64,000 nt of DNA, from positions 434,001-498,000 of the forward strand of contig CBDEVW010000004.1 in the NCBI GenBank assembly GCA_965243755.1, written 5' to 3'. The translations under genes and the position numbers were made by a program. Positions 53,404 to 61,312 of the stretch are shown piece after piece. The stretch's first letter is position 1, and every line of letters begins with the position of its first letter. Under the pieces are notes generated by a model. It was not told where the DNA came from, did not search any database, and saw nothing but the letters and a program-made list of their open reading frames with translations. This stretch comes from JANSWY01 sp965243755. GTDB taxonomy: Bacteria > Bacteroidota > Bacteroidia > Cytophagales > Cyclobacteriaceae.

Positions 53404-54125
53404 CATCAGAGTCTCCTGAAAGGGACTCTGATGCTCCATACCATTCATAATTCTTAATATCACCCCCAAACATCCTTGTAATGTGTAAGAAAATCAACGG
53501 GCTTACCCAACTCATAGAATTGAGCGGATGAATGATTATATGATGTGTAATCACCTACCAGGTTCCATTTGCCAGAAACTGGATTGGAATGAATGTACTC
53601 CAGTTTAGTTTCTAGCATTTTTAGGCTGTGGCAAGGTTTGGCATCAAAAGAGGGCATAAATACCTGATGCAGTTTACCTTTTGATTGCTCATTAACCGGA
53701 ACTTCATTTTTCAGGTAATGTAATAATTGATGTTTTTCAAGCTGTATTAGTCTTTTAACAATTTCATATGCTAGAAACCTCTTTGCATTGGCAATGATTT
53801 GGTTGATGGTCTTAGAGGAACTTTTCTTTACATGAAGCAATCCGTGAAAGTGATTTGGCATAATGACAAAACCAAGAGTTAGTGTATGCTTTTCATTCAA
53901 GTATTTGAACCAGTTGTAGAAATAATCATGACAAGAGGTTATTTCAAATAAACTAATCCATTTATAACAAGTAAAAGTGACAAAATAAGATTCATCTTTT
54001 TGTAATTGCAGTTGATGAGTAGGCATACTTAAATCTAAATGATCTTTTTATTATTGATGTTGTAAGCTGAGGATATTTGTCTGAATTCGGGTGTTCATCA
54101 GAGTCCCTTTCAGGAGACTCTGATG
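53404..54125 (-). mobile_element. REP-flanked RAYT (IS200-like) transposon
   Basis: 722 bp bounded by two 30-bp REP palindromes (53404-53433 and 54096-54125) that are exact reverse complements of each other, with one Y1 transposase gene between. Stem of each REP: 10 bp perfect plus 3 bp past a bulge, loop GAA/TTC. Solo REPs of the same sequence occur at 42188, 46237, 54428 and 55071. Confidence 0.85.
53460..54026 (-). CDS. RAYT / Y1-type HUH transposase
   Basis: 188 residues. HUH motif at H59-F-H61 (IMPNHFHGLLHV) and catalytic Tyr144 in KLEYIHSNPV, the signature of REP-associated tyrosine transposases (TnpA_REP). Such enzymes cut and join single-stranded REP hairpins. All catalytic residues are present, so it may be active; REPs flank it on both sides. 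Opposite in direction to the surrounding genes. Confidence 0.92.
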   Translation of the reverse strand: MPTHQLQLQKDESYFVTFTCYKWISLFEITSCHDYFYNWFKYLNEKHTLTLGFVIMPNHFHGLLHVKKSSSKTINQIIANAKRFLAYEIVKRLIQLEKHQLLHYLKNEVPVNEQSKGKLHQVFMPSFDAKPCHSLKMLETKLEYIHSNPVSGKWNLVGDYTSYNHSSAQFYELGKPVDFLTHYKDVWG

Positions 54126-54190
54126 GGGATAAGAGTCAAAAGCAACTACAAGCGATTGTGAGCTGCCTTATTCAAGAGCAGTAAAATGGG

Positions 54191-54560
54191 GCTAACATCT
54201 GGTCATGACATCATGCTGTGGTGCGAAATCTATTCCTCATTTTAGCAGGCTTTAGGCTGTGAAGCTCGCATTTTTTCCTACAGTAGTTGTACACCGTTGA
54301 CAGAACCTTTGGTGCAGGTCCATGCTCATCGACTTCCTGGGTGGAGAAAAGTCTTCTGACTGTTATGACCAACCGCTGTTCAGACGCATAGCTGCCTCTA
54401 GAAACTACGGAAAAAATACCCACACCCCATCCGAGTCTCCTGAAAGGGACTCTGATGCTCCAATCATTTTCACGAACTGGCACTCCAAGCGCAACGCCCT
54501 TCCGAAGTTTTCAAAATAACAAAGTAAAATACTACTTTTACCTAAATTTCGTTGGTGTGG
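54191..54560 (+). repeat. Intergenic element, module B with inserted REP
   Basis: Together with the REP at 54096 it fills the 540-bp gap. Left end GCTAACATCTGGTCATGAC, palindrome CATGA-CA-TCATG, and a central part that follows module B loosely (GTGCAGGTCCATGCTC, ACTTCCTGGGTGGAG). A REP sits at 54428; the right end AATTTCGTTGGTGTGGC is cut short just before the next ATG. Confidence 0.6.
54428..54457. repeat. Solo REP palindrome
   Basis: 30 bp, left-end orientation, one arm changed to CATCCG so the outer stem has a mismatch. Confidence 0.8.
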
Positions 54561-54566
54561 CAAAAG

Positions 54567-54953
54567 ATGAAAATAGTTGAACCTAAATACAGATTTGGAG
54601 GCAATTGGGAAGAATTAGCAACACTATTTAATTATACCATAGATAGCCCTTCACAAGATTGGACTTATGAAATTGCCGAACCAGAAAGAATTGACGACTA
54701 TATCCGAGCATATGACAATGAAGTCCAAAATGAAGACACCAAGTTTTCATTGATGGAAATGATAATTCAAGCGTTAGAAAATCAGGGAAGTATTGAGTTA
54801 ATTGAACTAAAGTGGCAATTGATCAAACCGATACTCTTAAGAGATTTCGAACTGCATCAATACACCATATTCTATTGGAGTTGTTGGGAAGATGAAATAG
54901 AGGATACCTGGAATGTTACTCCTCTTTTCAGAGAGCTTTGGATGAATAAATAA
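54567..54953 (+). CDS. Hypothetical protein (128 residues)
   Basis: ATG at 54567. Acidic soluble protein with many Trp (GNWEELATLF, DWTYEIAEP, YWSCWEDEIEDTWNVTPLFRELW); the helix-rich pattern resembles small immunity-type proteins, but no named family can be supported. Last gene of the array. The upstream in-frame codons lie in the module B end. Confidence 0.5.
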   Translation: MKIVEPKYRFGGNWEELATLFNYTIDSPSQDWTYEIAEPERIDDYIRAYDNEVQNEDTKFSLMEMIIQALENQGSIELIELKWQLIKPILLRDFELHQYTIFYWSCWEDEIEDTWNVTPLFRELWMNK

Positions 54954-54998
54954 TCGAACTATGCAAAATCGAGTAATGTACACCGAAAATAATACTAA

Positions 54999-55064
54999 CC
55001 GGCTTTGCTGCAATGGCATTGCGAACGCATCTTCCCAGTCATTTGTAATGCCTGATAGGAAATC
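54999..55064 (+). repeat. Module A left half, cut by a REP
   Basis: CCGGCTTTGCTGCAATGG with stem GCAAT / ATTGC, then GCGAACGCATCTTCCCAG and ATTTGTAATGCCTGATAGG; ends abruptly at the REP at 55071. Marks the right border of the array. Confidence 0.65.
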
Positions 55065-55070
55065 ACTCCC

Positions 55071-55100
55071 CATCCGTGTCTCATGAATGGGACCCGGATG
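55071..55100. repeat. Solo REP palindrome, diverged
   Basis: Outer arms CATCCG / CGGATG where the others have CATCAG / CTGATG, a compensatory change; one inner mismatch. Confidence 0.75.
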
Positions 55101-55173
55101 CACTTAACCCTCTCAAATCCACTTTTTATCGTAACAATCTCAATGAGATAAGTGGCCTCTCATAGCACTTCAA

Positions 55174-55206
55174 TAAAAAACGGCCTCACATACCCTGCGA
55201 GACCGT
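55174..55206 (-). terminator. Terminator of the HU-like gene
   Basis: Minus strand: ACGGTCTC / GAGGCCGT stem (one G-T pair) followed by a run of six T. 48 bp after the stop codon of the HU-like gene. Confidence 0.75.
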
Positions 55207-55253
55207 CTTAAGATGATGTTAATCGTAACATATCTCAATCATTTGGTGAAACA

Positions 55254-55685
55254 TTATGCGGCAGTGTCCATGTCCTGATCGGTATCAGTTTTTGGAGATG
55301 CTGTCGCAACTTTCTCGAACTTCAGTGACTTGGTCAACTCTTTCAGACGACTACCTGGTCTGAACCTGATACTGGCACCTTTGATGTGATCTGCGGTCAG
55401 CTCCTCCGGAGTTTCTGCTCCATCACTTTTTAGGGTAAGATACAAACCGCCTAATTCACTTAAATTGATCGACCTGCCTATGGCAAGTTGAATTTCGATG
55501 ACATCTATCAGGGAACTTAAGGCACCAATGACCACTCCATGATTCAGGCTTGACATCCTGCTGATCATCAATGCCAGTTCTCTGAATGAGACTTCACCTC
55601 TGTTAACAACATTGGCATAGAACTTTCTGGGGAGCGCTAAATCCCTTGGATTCACTCGCTCTGCGGGTTTAAATTGTACTTTCAT
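55254..55685 (-). CDS. HU-like (HIG-type) DNA-binding protein
   Basis: 143 residues. HU/IHF-fold homologue of the form widespread in Bacteroidota: MKVQFKPAERVNPRDLALPRKFYA, then GEVSFRELALMISRMSSLNHGVVIGAL and the RSINLSELGGLYLTLKS region, ending in an acidic-Thr tail instead of the normal HU arm sequence. Probably a nucleoid-associated protein. Terminated by a good hairpin. The 22-bp palindrome array lies 190-420 bp upstream of its start. Confidence 0.8.
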   Translation of the reverse strand: MKVQFKPAERVNPRDLALPRKFYANVVNRGEVSFRELALMISRMSSLNHGVVIGALSSLIDVIEIQLAIGRSINLSELGGLYLTLKSDGAETPEELTADHIKGASIRFRPGSRLKELTKSLKFEKVATASPKTDTDQDMDTAA

Positions 55686-55871
55686 TTGTTTGAAATGTTT
55701 AAAATGTGAAAAAATAAAACTGTTGATAAATCCTGGTTGAGTACTCTTGTGGATTTAATCAGTTATGTGCAATTATCCTACCAGAAAACCTTTTTAAAAT
55801 GTTAAAATCTGTTAAAAAATGAGCGTCTTTGGTAGACATTCCAGGGGTTCATATCATTGGTTAATTGAAAA

Positions 55872-56101
55872 GCTACGCAACTTGCACGTCCCTGTTGAGC
55901 AACACATTGCTCCAGGTTACTCAAGCCACGTCCATGGGTTGCCCAACATACGCGCCTGAGTTGCGCAGGTCAGCTTGCCGGGTTGCTCAACTCAGGCTCC
56001 TGTGTTGCTCAACACAGACCTCTACGTTGCTCAACCTAAGCCGCCAGGTTGCGCAACCTGGACTGCTGGGTTGCGCAACTCACGGACATACGTTGCGCAA
56101 C
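55872..56101. repeat. Array of eleven GTTGCKCAAC palindromes at an exact 22-bp period
   Basis: Units start at 55872, 55894, 55916, 55938, 55960, 55982, 56004, 56026, 56048, 56070 and 56092, each 22 bp after the last. The 10-bp core is GTTGCTCAAC or GTTGCGCAAC in units 6-11 and more diverged in units 1-5. The 12-bp spacers are unlike each other, but units 5, 7, 9 and 11 have self-complementary flanks (CTGA/TCAG, CTGT/ACAG, CCAG/CTGG, AC/GT), so every second dyad is longer. The 584-bp gap 55686-56269 holds nothing else recognisable apart from A/T-rich flanks. Confidence 0.9.
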
Positions 56102-56275
56102 GTTTTTGGAGGACCATAAAAAGTGCGTTTTTGAGCGATTAATGGATGTTTTGGGTGCCATATGTTAAAGGCTAAATGATATACGAGTCAGACCCATCTT
56201 GTTACTCATTGACAAAAAATACCTAGAAATGGGTATTGACACTCTGCTCTATTCTATAATAATTAGTGGTTGATT

Positions 56276-58507
56276 ATGAGTATAAGCAGTAAATCTCCAT
56301 CGATCCTATTACTAGTGCTGTTATTGGTGAATGGTATGGCTATTGGCCAGGACAAAATATTTCGTGTATTTAGCACAGAATGTACCAATTCCTGGAATGA
56401 CCTGGCTTTTGAGTGTATTGGAGTCAAACTGAAAGGAGTGGAAGGTTTGGTAGTCCCTTTACATTGCCTTCAGGATTGTAAGGTAATTCAGCTTGAATCA
56501 TTGAAACCAAAAAAGAAAGGTGCAAGAAGGGTTTTTTCTCACCCCTTTCGTCCAATTGTGAAGTATAATTTTGAAAAGGGATTTGCCATTATCAATAAGC
56601 AAGATCCTTTCAGGGAATCGTTTTCAGACATTAGTGACAAAAGATTTGGGTATTCACTGAAAAGTGAAGATTTACTTCAATTTCCAATGGGTGTTGGTGT
56701 GGTAAAAGGTATTGAGAACAAAAAGGGCAATCTAAAATTGGAAGGTGAACGACGAACTGCAGAACTGGTCGACTATAAGAACAGGTGTATGCCAGGTATG
56801 GCAGATAGTACACTGATAGTTTATGAAAAGGTCAGTGCTGAGGGCGATTTGGGGACACCCGTTTTGGATCCTTCAAAAAATGTAATTGGATATGTACTGG
56901 CCTATCAGAATTCGGAATATGACCTTGGAGTGGTTATTAGCCAACAGGATTTGGTAACAGTTACCGACCCTTTGTCATTGGCTCAGGATCGTACTTCTTC
57001 ATTAAATGATTATGTAGCGTTGAAGGTACCCAGAAAATGCCCCAATATTTATCTCAGTACCTATCCGGAAAAGGCTATAAACACAGGGAAAGTGGGAGAC
57101 TATTTTTCAAAGATCGAACCACAGCAGGCTGCCGAGCATCTGATTGGGGTGCTCCGGTATGAATATGAGTGCGAAGAAAAATGTAAGAAACTATATTACA
57201 ATCATTTTGGATATCACAGCTCGACCTGGTTCGGAGATCAGGACACTGATCCCTATATGATGAATAATCACGAGGTGCTCCATGATTTTATAAAATTTTG
57301 GTTTGAAATAGCGTTTAATGATCAAACGAAGGCAAGAAGAGATAGCTTCAAGATCGCTGCTAATGAACTGATTTTGCAATTTCATAATAAAAAGCAAGAT
57401 GACTTCACACGTAAGGTTTTAATCACCAATCAGATTGATGTTGAATACATTGAACGCCTCAAGCAGTTTTATCTTGTTAAACCCAATTATAGCACCTACT
57501 TATTAGAAATCAGGGAGCTATTAGGCAGGGAGGAATACATCAAGGCCAACCGCAGAAAGAACCAAATCTACAGGTCGTATCCAATATATGATTCCATTGC
57601 GGTAATTAGTAACCTGATCCGCGATTCCGCCAATTTATTTATTGACCGATCGATTGAACAGGCATTGATGTTACGGGATAGTGTTCATGTAATTGAAGCA
57701 ATTAATAGTTTAAAAAAACCTGTTCGGGTGGATAACATACTAGGCTTAGATCATCAGGGATTAAAGGAACTGTTAATCGAACTGAATGAACTGTATGATC
57801 AAACAAAAAAGAATGAGGAGGAGGAGACTATTGCTGACCTTACTAAAAGGTACAAGGATGCCGATGAATGGGTAAATACTTTGTTTTCTGATAAATATGA
57901 AGAGTATGCAGCGAGAAATGGAAAAACACTGGATTTTAATAGTGAGGGGAAGTTTGAAGGGCTGACCGGCGAGGACCTTGTAATAAAGTTGGATGTGAAA
58001 GGAACAAAAATGGGAACCATTGATGTGGCAGAGAATGTCCAATCAAGCAATTTCCCAATTGGCGCATATCAGAGTAAGTATATTAATGATTTTTACAGAG
58101 ATGTGATAGTTGCTGGTTTTTCAGAAATAGCGATGCAACCTGGACTTGATGTGTATCCGGATAGTGTGTTTATCAAGGTTATTGGTATGGCAGATGGGCA
58201 TGGGTATGGTGACAGAAAACTGAAATATCGTAAAGAATTCGGAAAGCTTGATAAAAAGTTTTCGGATCAAAATGAAAAATTGGCCTATGTCAGGGCTTAT
58301 TACGGTCGCAACTTATTGCAGAAATCCGGATTACCAATGTTCGCAGGTAATAAGCGCTATACGTTGGATTATGAAACCACAGATAAAAAAGGGCCGGCAT
58401 TTAGAAGAATTACAATGATCATCAACATAAAAGGTATTAGGGCACGGGCCTGGGAAGATTTACCCGATAAAGTTAAGAACAGGTTATTGGCTGCTGATAG
58501 TGAATAA
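56276..58507 (+). CDS. Secreted protein with degenerate trypsin-like domain
   Basis: About 743 residues from the ATG at 56276. Signal peptide (PSILLLVLLLVNGMAIGQ). Residues ~30-240 follow the trypsin-like fold: ECIGVKLKGVEGLVVPLHCL matches the His-motif strand, but the Asp motif reads FEKGFAIINK and the Ser motif reads GDLGTPVLD in place of GDSGGPLLD, so Asp and Ser are lost and only His remains. The middle is helical. The last ~150 residues (GMADGHGYGDRKLKY, EKLAYVRAYYGRNLLQ) are distantly OmpA-like. Probably a periplasmic binding or scaffold protein. 2 bp before its partner gene. Confidence 0.6.
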   Translation: MSISSKSPSILLLVLLLVNGMAIGQDKIFRVFSTECTNSWNDLAFECIGVKLKGVEGLVVPLHCLQDCKVIQLESLKPKKKGARRVFSHPFRPIVKYNFEKGFAIINKQDPFRESFSDISDKRFGYSLKSEDLLQFPMGVGVVKGIENKKGNLKLEGERRTAELVDYKNRCMPGMADSTLIVYEKVSAEGDLGTPVLDPSKNVIGYVLAYQNSEYDLGVVISQQDLVTVTDPLSLAQDRTSSLNDYVALKVPRKCPNIYLSTYPEKAINTGKVGDYFSKIEPQQAAEHLIGVLRYEYECEEKCKKLYYNHFGYHSSTWFGDQDTDPYMMNNHEVLHDFIKFWFEIAFNDQTKARRDSFKIAANELILQFHNKKQDDFTRKVLITNQIDVEYIERLKQFYLVKPNYSTYLLEIRELLGREEYIKANRRKNQIYRSYPIYDSIAVISNLIRDSANLFIDRSIEQALMLRDSVHVIEAINSLKKPVRVDNILGLDHQGLKELLIELNELYDQTKKNEEEETIADLTKRYKDADEWVNTLFSDKYEEYAARNGKTLDFNSEGKFEGLTGEDLVIKLDVKGTKMGTIDVAENVQSSNFPIGAYQSKYINDFYRDVIVAGFSEIAMQPGLDVYPDSVFIKVIGMADGHGYGDRKLKYRKEFGKLDKKFSDQNEKLAYVRAYYGRNLLQKSGLPMFAGNKRYTLDYETTDKKGPAFRRITMIINIKGIRARAWEDLPDKVKNRLLAADSE

Positions 58508-58509
58508 GA

Positions 58510-59454
58510 ATGTTGAAAAAGTTAATAAAACATCTGTACAATTACGGAGGACTGTTGGTCAAGGTGTTATCGGTTTATGTAGGTTTGTTCGGAATAATGG
58601 CCCAACGATATGAGTTAAATATTGGGCGATTGGAGAACGCCTATGGGAGCCTGATCGAGCAATTGGGTAATCATCATGATCACGAAATATTAGATCAGAT
58701 AGGGCAGATTCAATCTGAAAAAGTGCATGTAGAACCAAAGGTTGAAAGGCCATGGACCATACTTACCACACTATTCATGGAAGATTATTTTCATTCCCTG
58801 AAAGACAGAGCACAACATATCATTATTAGCTACCTGAAAGATCGCGAGGACTTCACCTTTAATGGGCCACATTTGATTGAAGAAGTTATATTAGACCATA
58901 AGGAACTTGGAAATTACACATTTCTGAATCATGCTGACTTTTTGACCTTCACCCTTAACACAAATGAAATTAACCATTTGAACTTCGCTAATTCAAAAAT
59001 CAATCACCGTATGACAGAGGAAGGTTTAAACCCGCTGCTTACAGTTTTTGGTAATACTGTAAGGAAACTGAATTTTACTCAAAGCCAATTGGTCTCTGCA
59101 GAGTTTGAAGATAATACCATTTCCTTCCTACAATCAATTAACTCTGTGTTTTTTAAAGTAAAAATGATTGACAATACGGTGATGAGCAGAACAATTTCGG
59201 GAAGTACTTTTATTGATTGTGATGTTAGCCTGGAACAAATATTTACAACTGATATTGAAAACAACGTTTTTTTCAATTGCCGACTAATAACGCCCGATGA
59301 TGGATTGAAATCGATATGGCTTGATCAACCAAAGGGAGGAAACGTGTTTATAAATTGTATTATAGTTTCACCATCTGAGAAAATAAGCTATTCCTATGGA
59401 GCCATGAATGACAAACAGGCCAAAGTTGTACAGCAAATGATGGAATTAGAATAG
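58510..59454 (+). CDS. Hypothetical protein, partner of the pseudo-protease
   Basis: 314 residues, start 2 bp after the previous stop, so co-translated. One hydrophobic segment near the N-terminus (VKVLSVYVGLFGIMAQ), then a helical region, then ~150 residues of short repeats with a regular N/F pattern (NEINHLNFANSKINH, LNFTQSQLVSAEFEDNTIS, FIDCDVSLEQIF, NNVFFNCRLI) like a right-handed beta-helix or pentapeptide-style domain. No family can be named. The pair may be an envelope or conflict-related module, but nothing proves it. Confidence 0.55.
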   Translation: MLKKLIKHLYNYGGLLVKVLSVYVGLFGIMAQRYELNIGRLENAYGSLIEQLGNHHDHEILDQIGQIQSEKVHVEPKVERPWTILTTLFMEDYFHSLKDRAQHIIISYLKDREDFTFNGPHLIEEVILDHKELGNYTFLNHADFLTFTLNTNEINHLNFANSKINHRMTEEGLNPLLTVFGNTVRKLNFTQSQLVSAEFEDNTISFLQSINSVFFKVKMIDNTVMSRTISGSTFIDCDVSLEQIFTTDIENNVFFNCRLITPDDGLKSIWLDQPKGGNVFINCIIVSPSEKISYSYGAMNDKQAKVVQQMMELE

Positions 59455-59485
59455 CAATGAAGGCGTTAGAGAACCCAAAACAACC

Positions 59486-60085
59486 TCAAAAACTCCCCAT
59501 AAAAGTCACCTTCAAATCAAAACCATTGTCAGTATTTGAAATCAAATCGAAACTGGTACCGGCAAGAATTCTTGCTGAGACGTTTTCAAATAGTTTCGTA
59601 TGAAACCCCAACCCATATCGGAAAAAGTTTTCTTCGCGAGATTGCAAAGTAGTAGTGGATTGTTGCTGTCGAACATCAATATCCACCCGGGTTTGGGTGA
59701 CGGAAAAATAAGCCAATGGCAGGTTTTGATTCACCTTGCCAAAAGCTTTGCCCAGCTGTAGTTGAAATGCCGTTTGTTGCCTCAACGAGTAATTGACAGT
59801 GGCGTTCTGTGAATTGCTGTCGTTCTTTAGGTCTGCAAACGGTTGGTTGAGTTGAACTTCAATCCCAAAAACCATGTCCTTTTCCGAGTGCCACTGGTGA
59901 CCAATATTAGCGCCTACCGCCCAACTTGTCCCTTCCCCAACTATTCGATGACTATTGACGCGTGCCTGTCCAAACATATAATGCCTGCTGACTTCTAAAC
60001 CAGCAAAATATCCTTCCCATTCCTTTTGTGCCTGAATCTGGAAAACCGGACCCAACCAGATAAGGACCATCAATAAATTTTTCAT
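59486..60085 (-). CDS. Outer-membrane beta-barrel protein
   Basis: 199 residues from the ATG at 60085 (an ATG at 60103 would add six). Signal peptide (LLMVLIWLGPVFQIQAQ), then eight or so amphipathic strands (YFAGLEVSRHYMFGQARVN, VGANIGHQWHSEKDMVFGIEVQL, FRYGLGFHTKLF) ending DLKVTFMGSF with a C-terminal Phe, as expected of an eight-stranded OmpA/OmpW-type barrel. No partner; convergent with the preceding gene. Confidence 0.75.
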   Translation of the reverse strand: MKNLLMVLIWLGPVFQIQAQKEWEGYFAGLEVSRHYMFGQARVNSHRIVGEGTSWAVGANIGHQWHSEKDMVFGIEVQLNQPFADLKNDSNSQNATVNYSLRQQTAFQLQLGKAFGKVNQNLPLAYFSVTQTRVDIDVRQQQSTTTLQSREENFFRYGLGFHTKLFENVSARILAGTSFDLISNTDNGFDLKVTFMGSF

Positions 60086-60219
60086 TTTGATCACAGCGGT
60101 CAATATAGAAATATCAGTTCAAGCCTTAAAAACTAAAAATAATCAAGCCGCAATAAACAACCAACAAATCCCTCAACCCAACCCGAGGAACGAAAAAACT
60201 AAGAACAAAGCACTAAAAA

Positions 60220-60768
60220 CTACCCAATAATTTCATACTCCACATCCCATTCCTGGTGCTCCTTATTAAACAAGTCACCTACGTACTCCATGCCGCATTT
60301 TTCCAGGATTTTGATGCTGGCCACATTTTCTTTGACAGCATAGGCAGTCAGTTTGGGTAGCCTTAGTGTGTGGAGGCCATAATTTACCAACCCCATGGCC
60401 ACTTCAGTGCCGTATCCTTTACCCCAGTGTTTTTCAAGAAAGCGGTAACCGATCTCATTGACTTCCTTTGTGCGAACGAGTGCACAGGTTCCAACCAGTT
60501 CACCTCCTTTTTTTGGCACTATGGCCCAAACCGAAAGTACTTTGTTGGGATCTTTGTACTGAGAGATTACATATTTGAGATTGATCATGCATTCGTTCTC
60601 CGACTCTACATTTCCATCCACATATCGCATGACATTGGGATTACCATGCATCTCAAAATATGGCTGGAAATCATCCAGGGTTAGCTCGCGGATAATAAAT
60701 CTTTTTGTTTCAAAAATTGTAACTTCTGCAGGCAAGGTGTTGAATAGTAAAAAAGTAAAAGATGGCAC
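60220..60768 (-). CDS. GNAT acetyltransferase (RimJ/RimL type)
   Basis: 182 residues. ETKRFIIRELTLDDFQPYFEMHGNPNVMRYVDG at the start and the acyl-CoA motif GYRFLEKHWGKGYGTEVAMGLVNYGL, then AVKENVASIKILEKCGM; all typical of RimJ/RimL-like N-acetyltransferases that modify protein N-termini or small molecules. Its ATG overlaps the start of the divergent macro-domain gene by 7 bp; a start a few codons in (TTG at 60735) would avoid this. Confidence 0.85.
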   Translation of the reverse strand: MPSFTFLLFNTLPAEVTIFETKRFIIRELTLDDFQPYFEMHGNPNVMRYVDGNVESENECMINLKYVISQYKDPNKVLSVWAIVPKKGGELVGTCALVRTKEVNEIGYRFLEKHWGKGYGTEVAMGLVNYGLHTLRLPKLTAYAVKENVASIKILEKCGMEYVGDLFNKEHQEWDVEYEIIG

Positions 60769-61280
60769 AAATTAAGTTAATTCAGGGAGATATTACCAAA
60801 CTAACCGTTGATGCGATTGTAAATGCTGCCAATTCCAGTTTACTTGGTGGCGGAGGAGTAGATGGTGCGATTCATAGGGCAGGCGGACCGGCAATTTTGG
60901 AGGAGTGCAAACAAATCAGGGCCAGACAAGGAGGGTGCAAAACTGGTGAGGCCGTCATCACTACCGGCGGGAATTTGCCCGCAGGACATGTGATTCACAC
61001 CGTAGGCCCGGTGTGGAATGGCGGTAAACGTGGCGAGGCGGAGTTGTTGGAAAACTGCTATTTCAACAGCCTGGAACTGGCAAGGCAACATCAGCTGACC
61101 AGTATTGCATTTCCAAATATCAGCACCGGAATATATAGGTACCCCAAGAAAGAAGCCGCACAAATTGCAGTGGATACAGTGAAAACGTATGGCCATAAGC
61201 ACCCTGAAATGGCAATCACTTTCTGTTGTTTTGATGAGGAGAATTTCAGGCTGTATCAAAATTTGCTGGAATCAAAATAA
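60762..61280 (+). CDS. Macro-domain protein (O-acetyl-ADP-ribose deacetylase-like)
   Basis: 172 residues. Complete macro domain of the YmdB/MacroD type: IKLIQGDITKLTVDAIVNAANSSLLGGGGVDGAIHRAGG, GEAVITTGGNLPAGHVIHTVGP, and FPNISTGIYRYPKKEAAQIAV. These residues bind ADP-ribose; enzymes of the group remove ADP-ribose or acetyl groups. Cytoplasmic. Its 3' end carries the promoter of the helicase gene. Confidence 0.93.
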   Translation: MAQIKLIQGDITKLTVDAIVNAANSSLLGGGGVDGAIHRAGGPAILEECKQIRARQGGCKTGEAVITTGGNLPAGHVIHTVGPVWNGGKRGEAELLENCYFNSLELARQHQLTSIAFPNISTGIYRYPKKEAAQIAVDTVKTYGHKHPEMAITFCCFDEENFRLYQNLLESK

Positions 61281-61291
61281 TTTTACTTTTG
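61262..61291 (+). promoter_or_regulatory. Promoter of the helicase gene
   Basis: TTTG at 61262-61265, 18 bp, TACTTTTG at 61284-61291: same spacing as the MATE promoter. Overlaps the end of the macro-domain gene; predicted start near 61298, 15 nt before the ATG. Confidence 0.55.
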
Positions 61292-61312
61292 AGTAATATA
61301 ACTTAGTGGGTC

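Larger units (their letters stand above)
34579..55100. other. Cassette-like accessory array (integron-like, no integrase seen)
   Basis: About two dozen small genes, all plus strand apart from the transposase, mostly unrelated to each other and visibly more AT-rich than the flanking core genes. Between them lies a family of composite repeats built from three interchangeable right-hand modules (A, B, C) and two left-hand ends. Left ends start TAACATC or TAACATAT at or right after a stop codon; right ends finish GGATGTTA(T)GC, CGTTA(T)GC or similar 5-30 bp before a start. These ends are inverted copies of each other, as in attC sites. The classical attC core RYYYAAC/GTTRRRY is matched only partly, the repeats are longer than most attC sites, and no integrase or attI is in the window. 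Confidence 0.5.

Noticed and set aside
34579..55100. Calling the repeats proven attC sites
   Set aside because: Only one site (36183) fits the full RYYYAAC core, most right ends are GTTATGC or GTTAGC rather than strict GTTRRRY, and no integrase or attI is visible. Kept as a hypothesis only.
55872..56101. Possible CRISPR array
   Set aside because: Repeat core is only 10 bp and palindromic, spacers are 12 bp, and there are no cas genes. Unit size is far outside the CRISPR range.
55865..56119. 84-codon plus-strand open frame across the palindrome array
   Set aside because: The protein is just the 22-bp repeat read in rotating frames, with no start context and odd composition (Cys, Gln, Leu, Thr rich). 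It is a by-product of the repeat.
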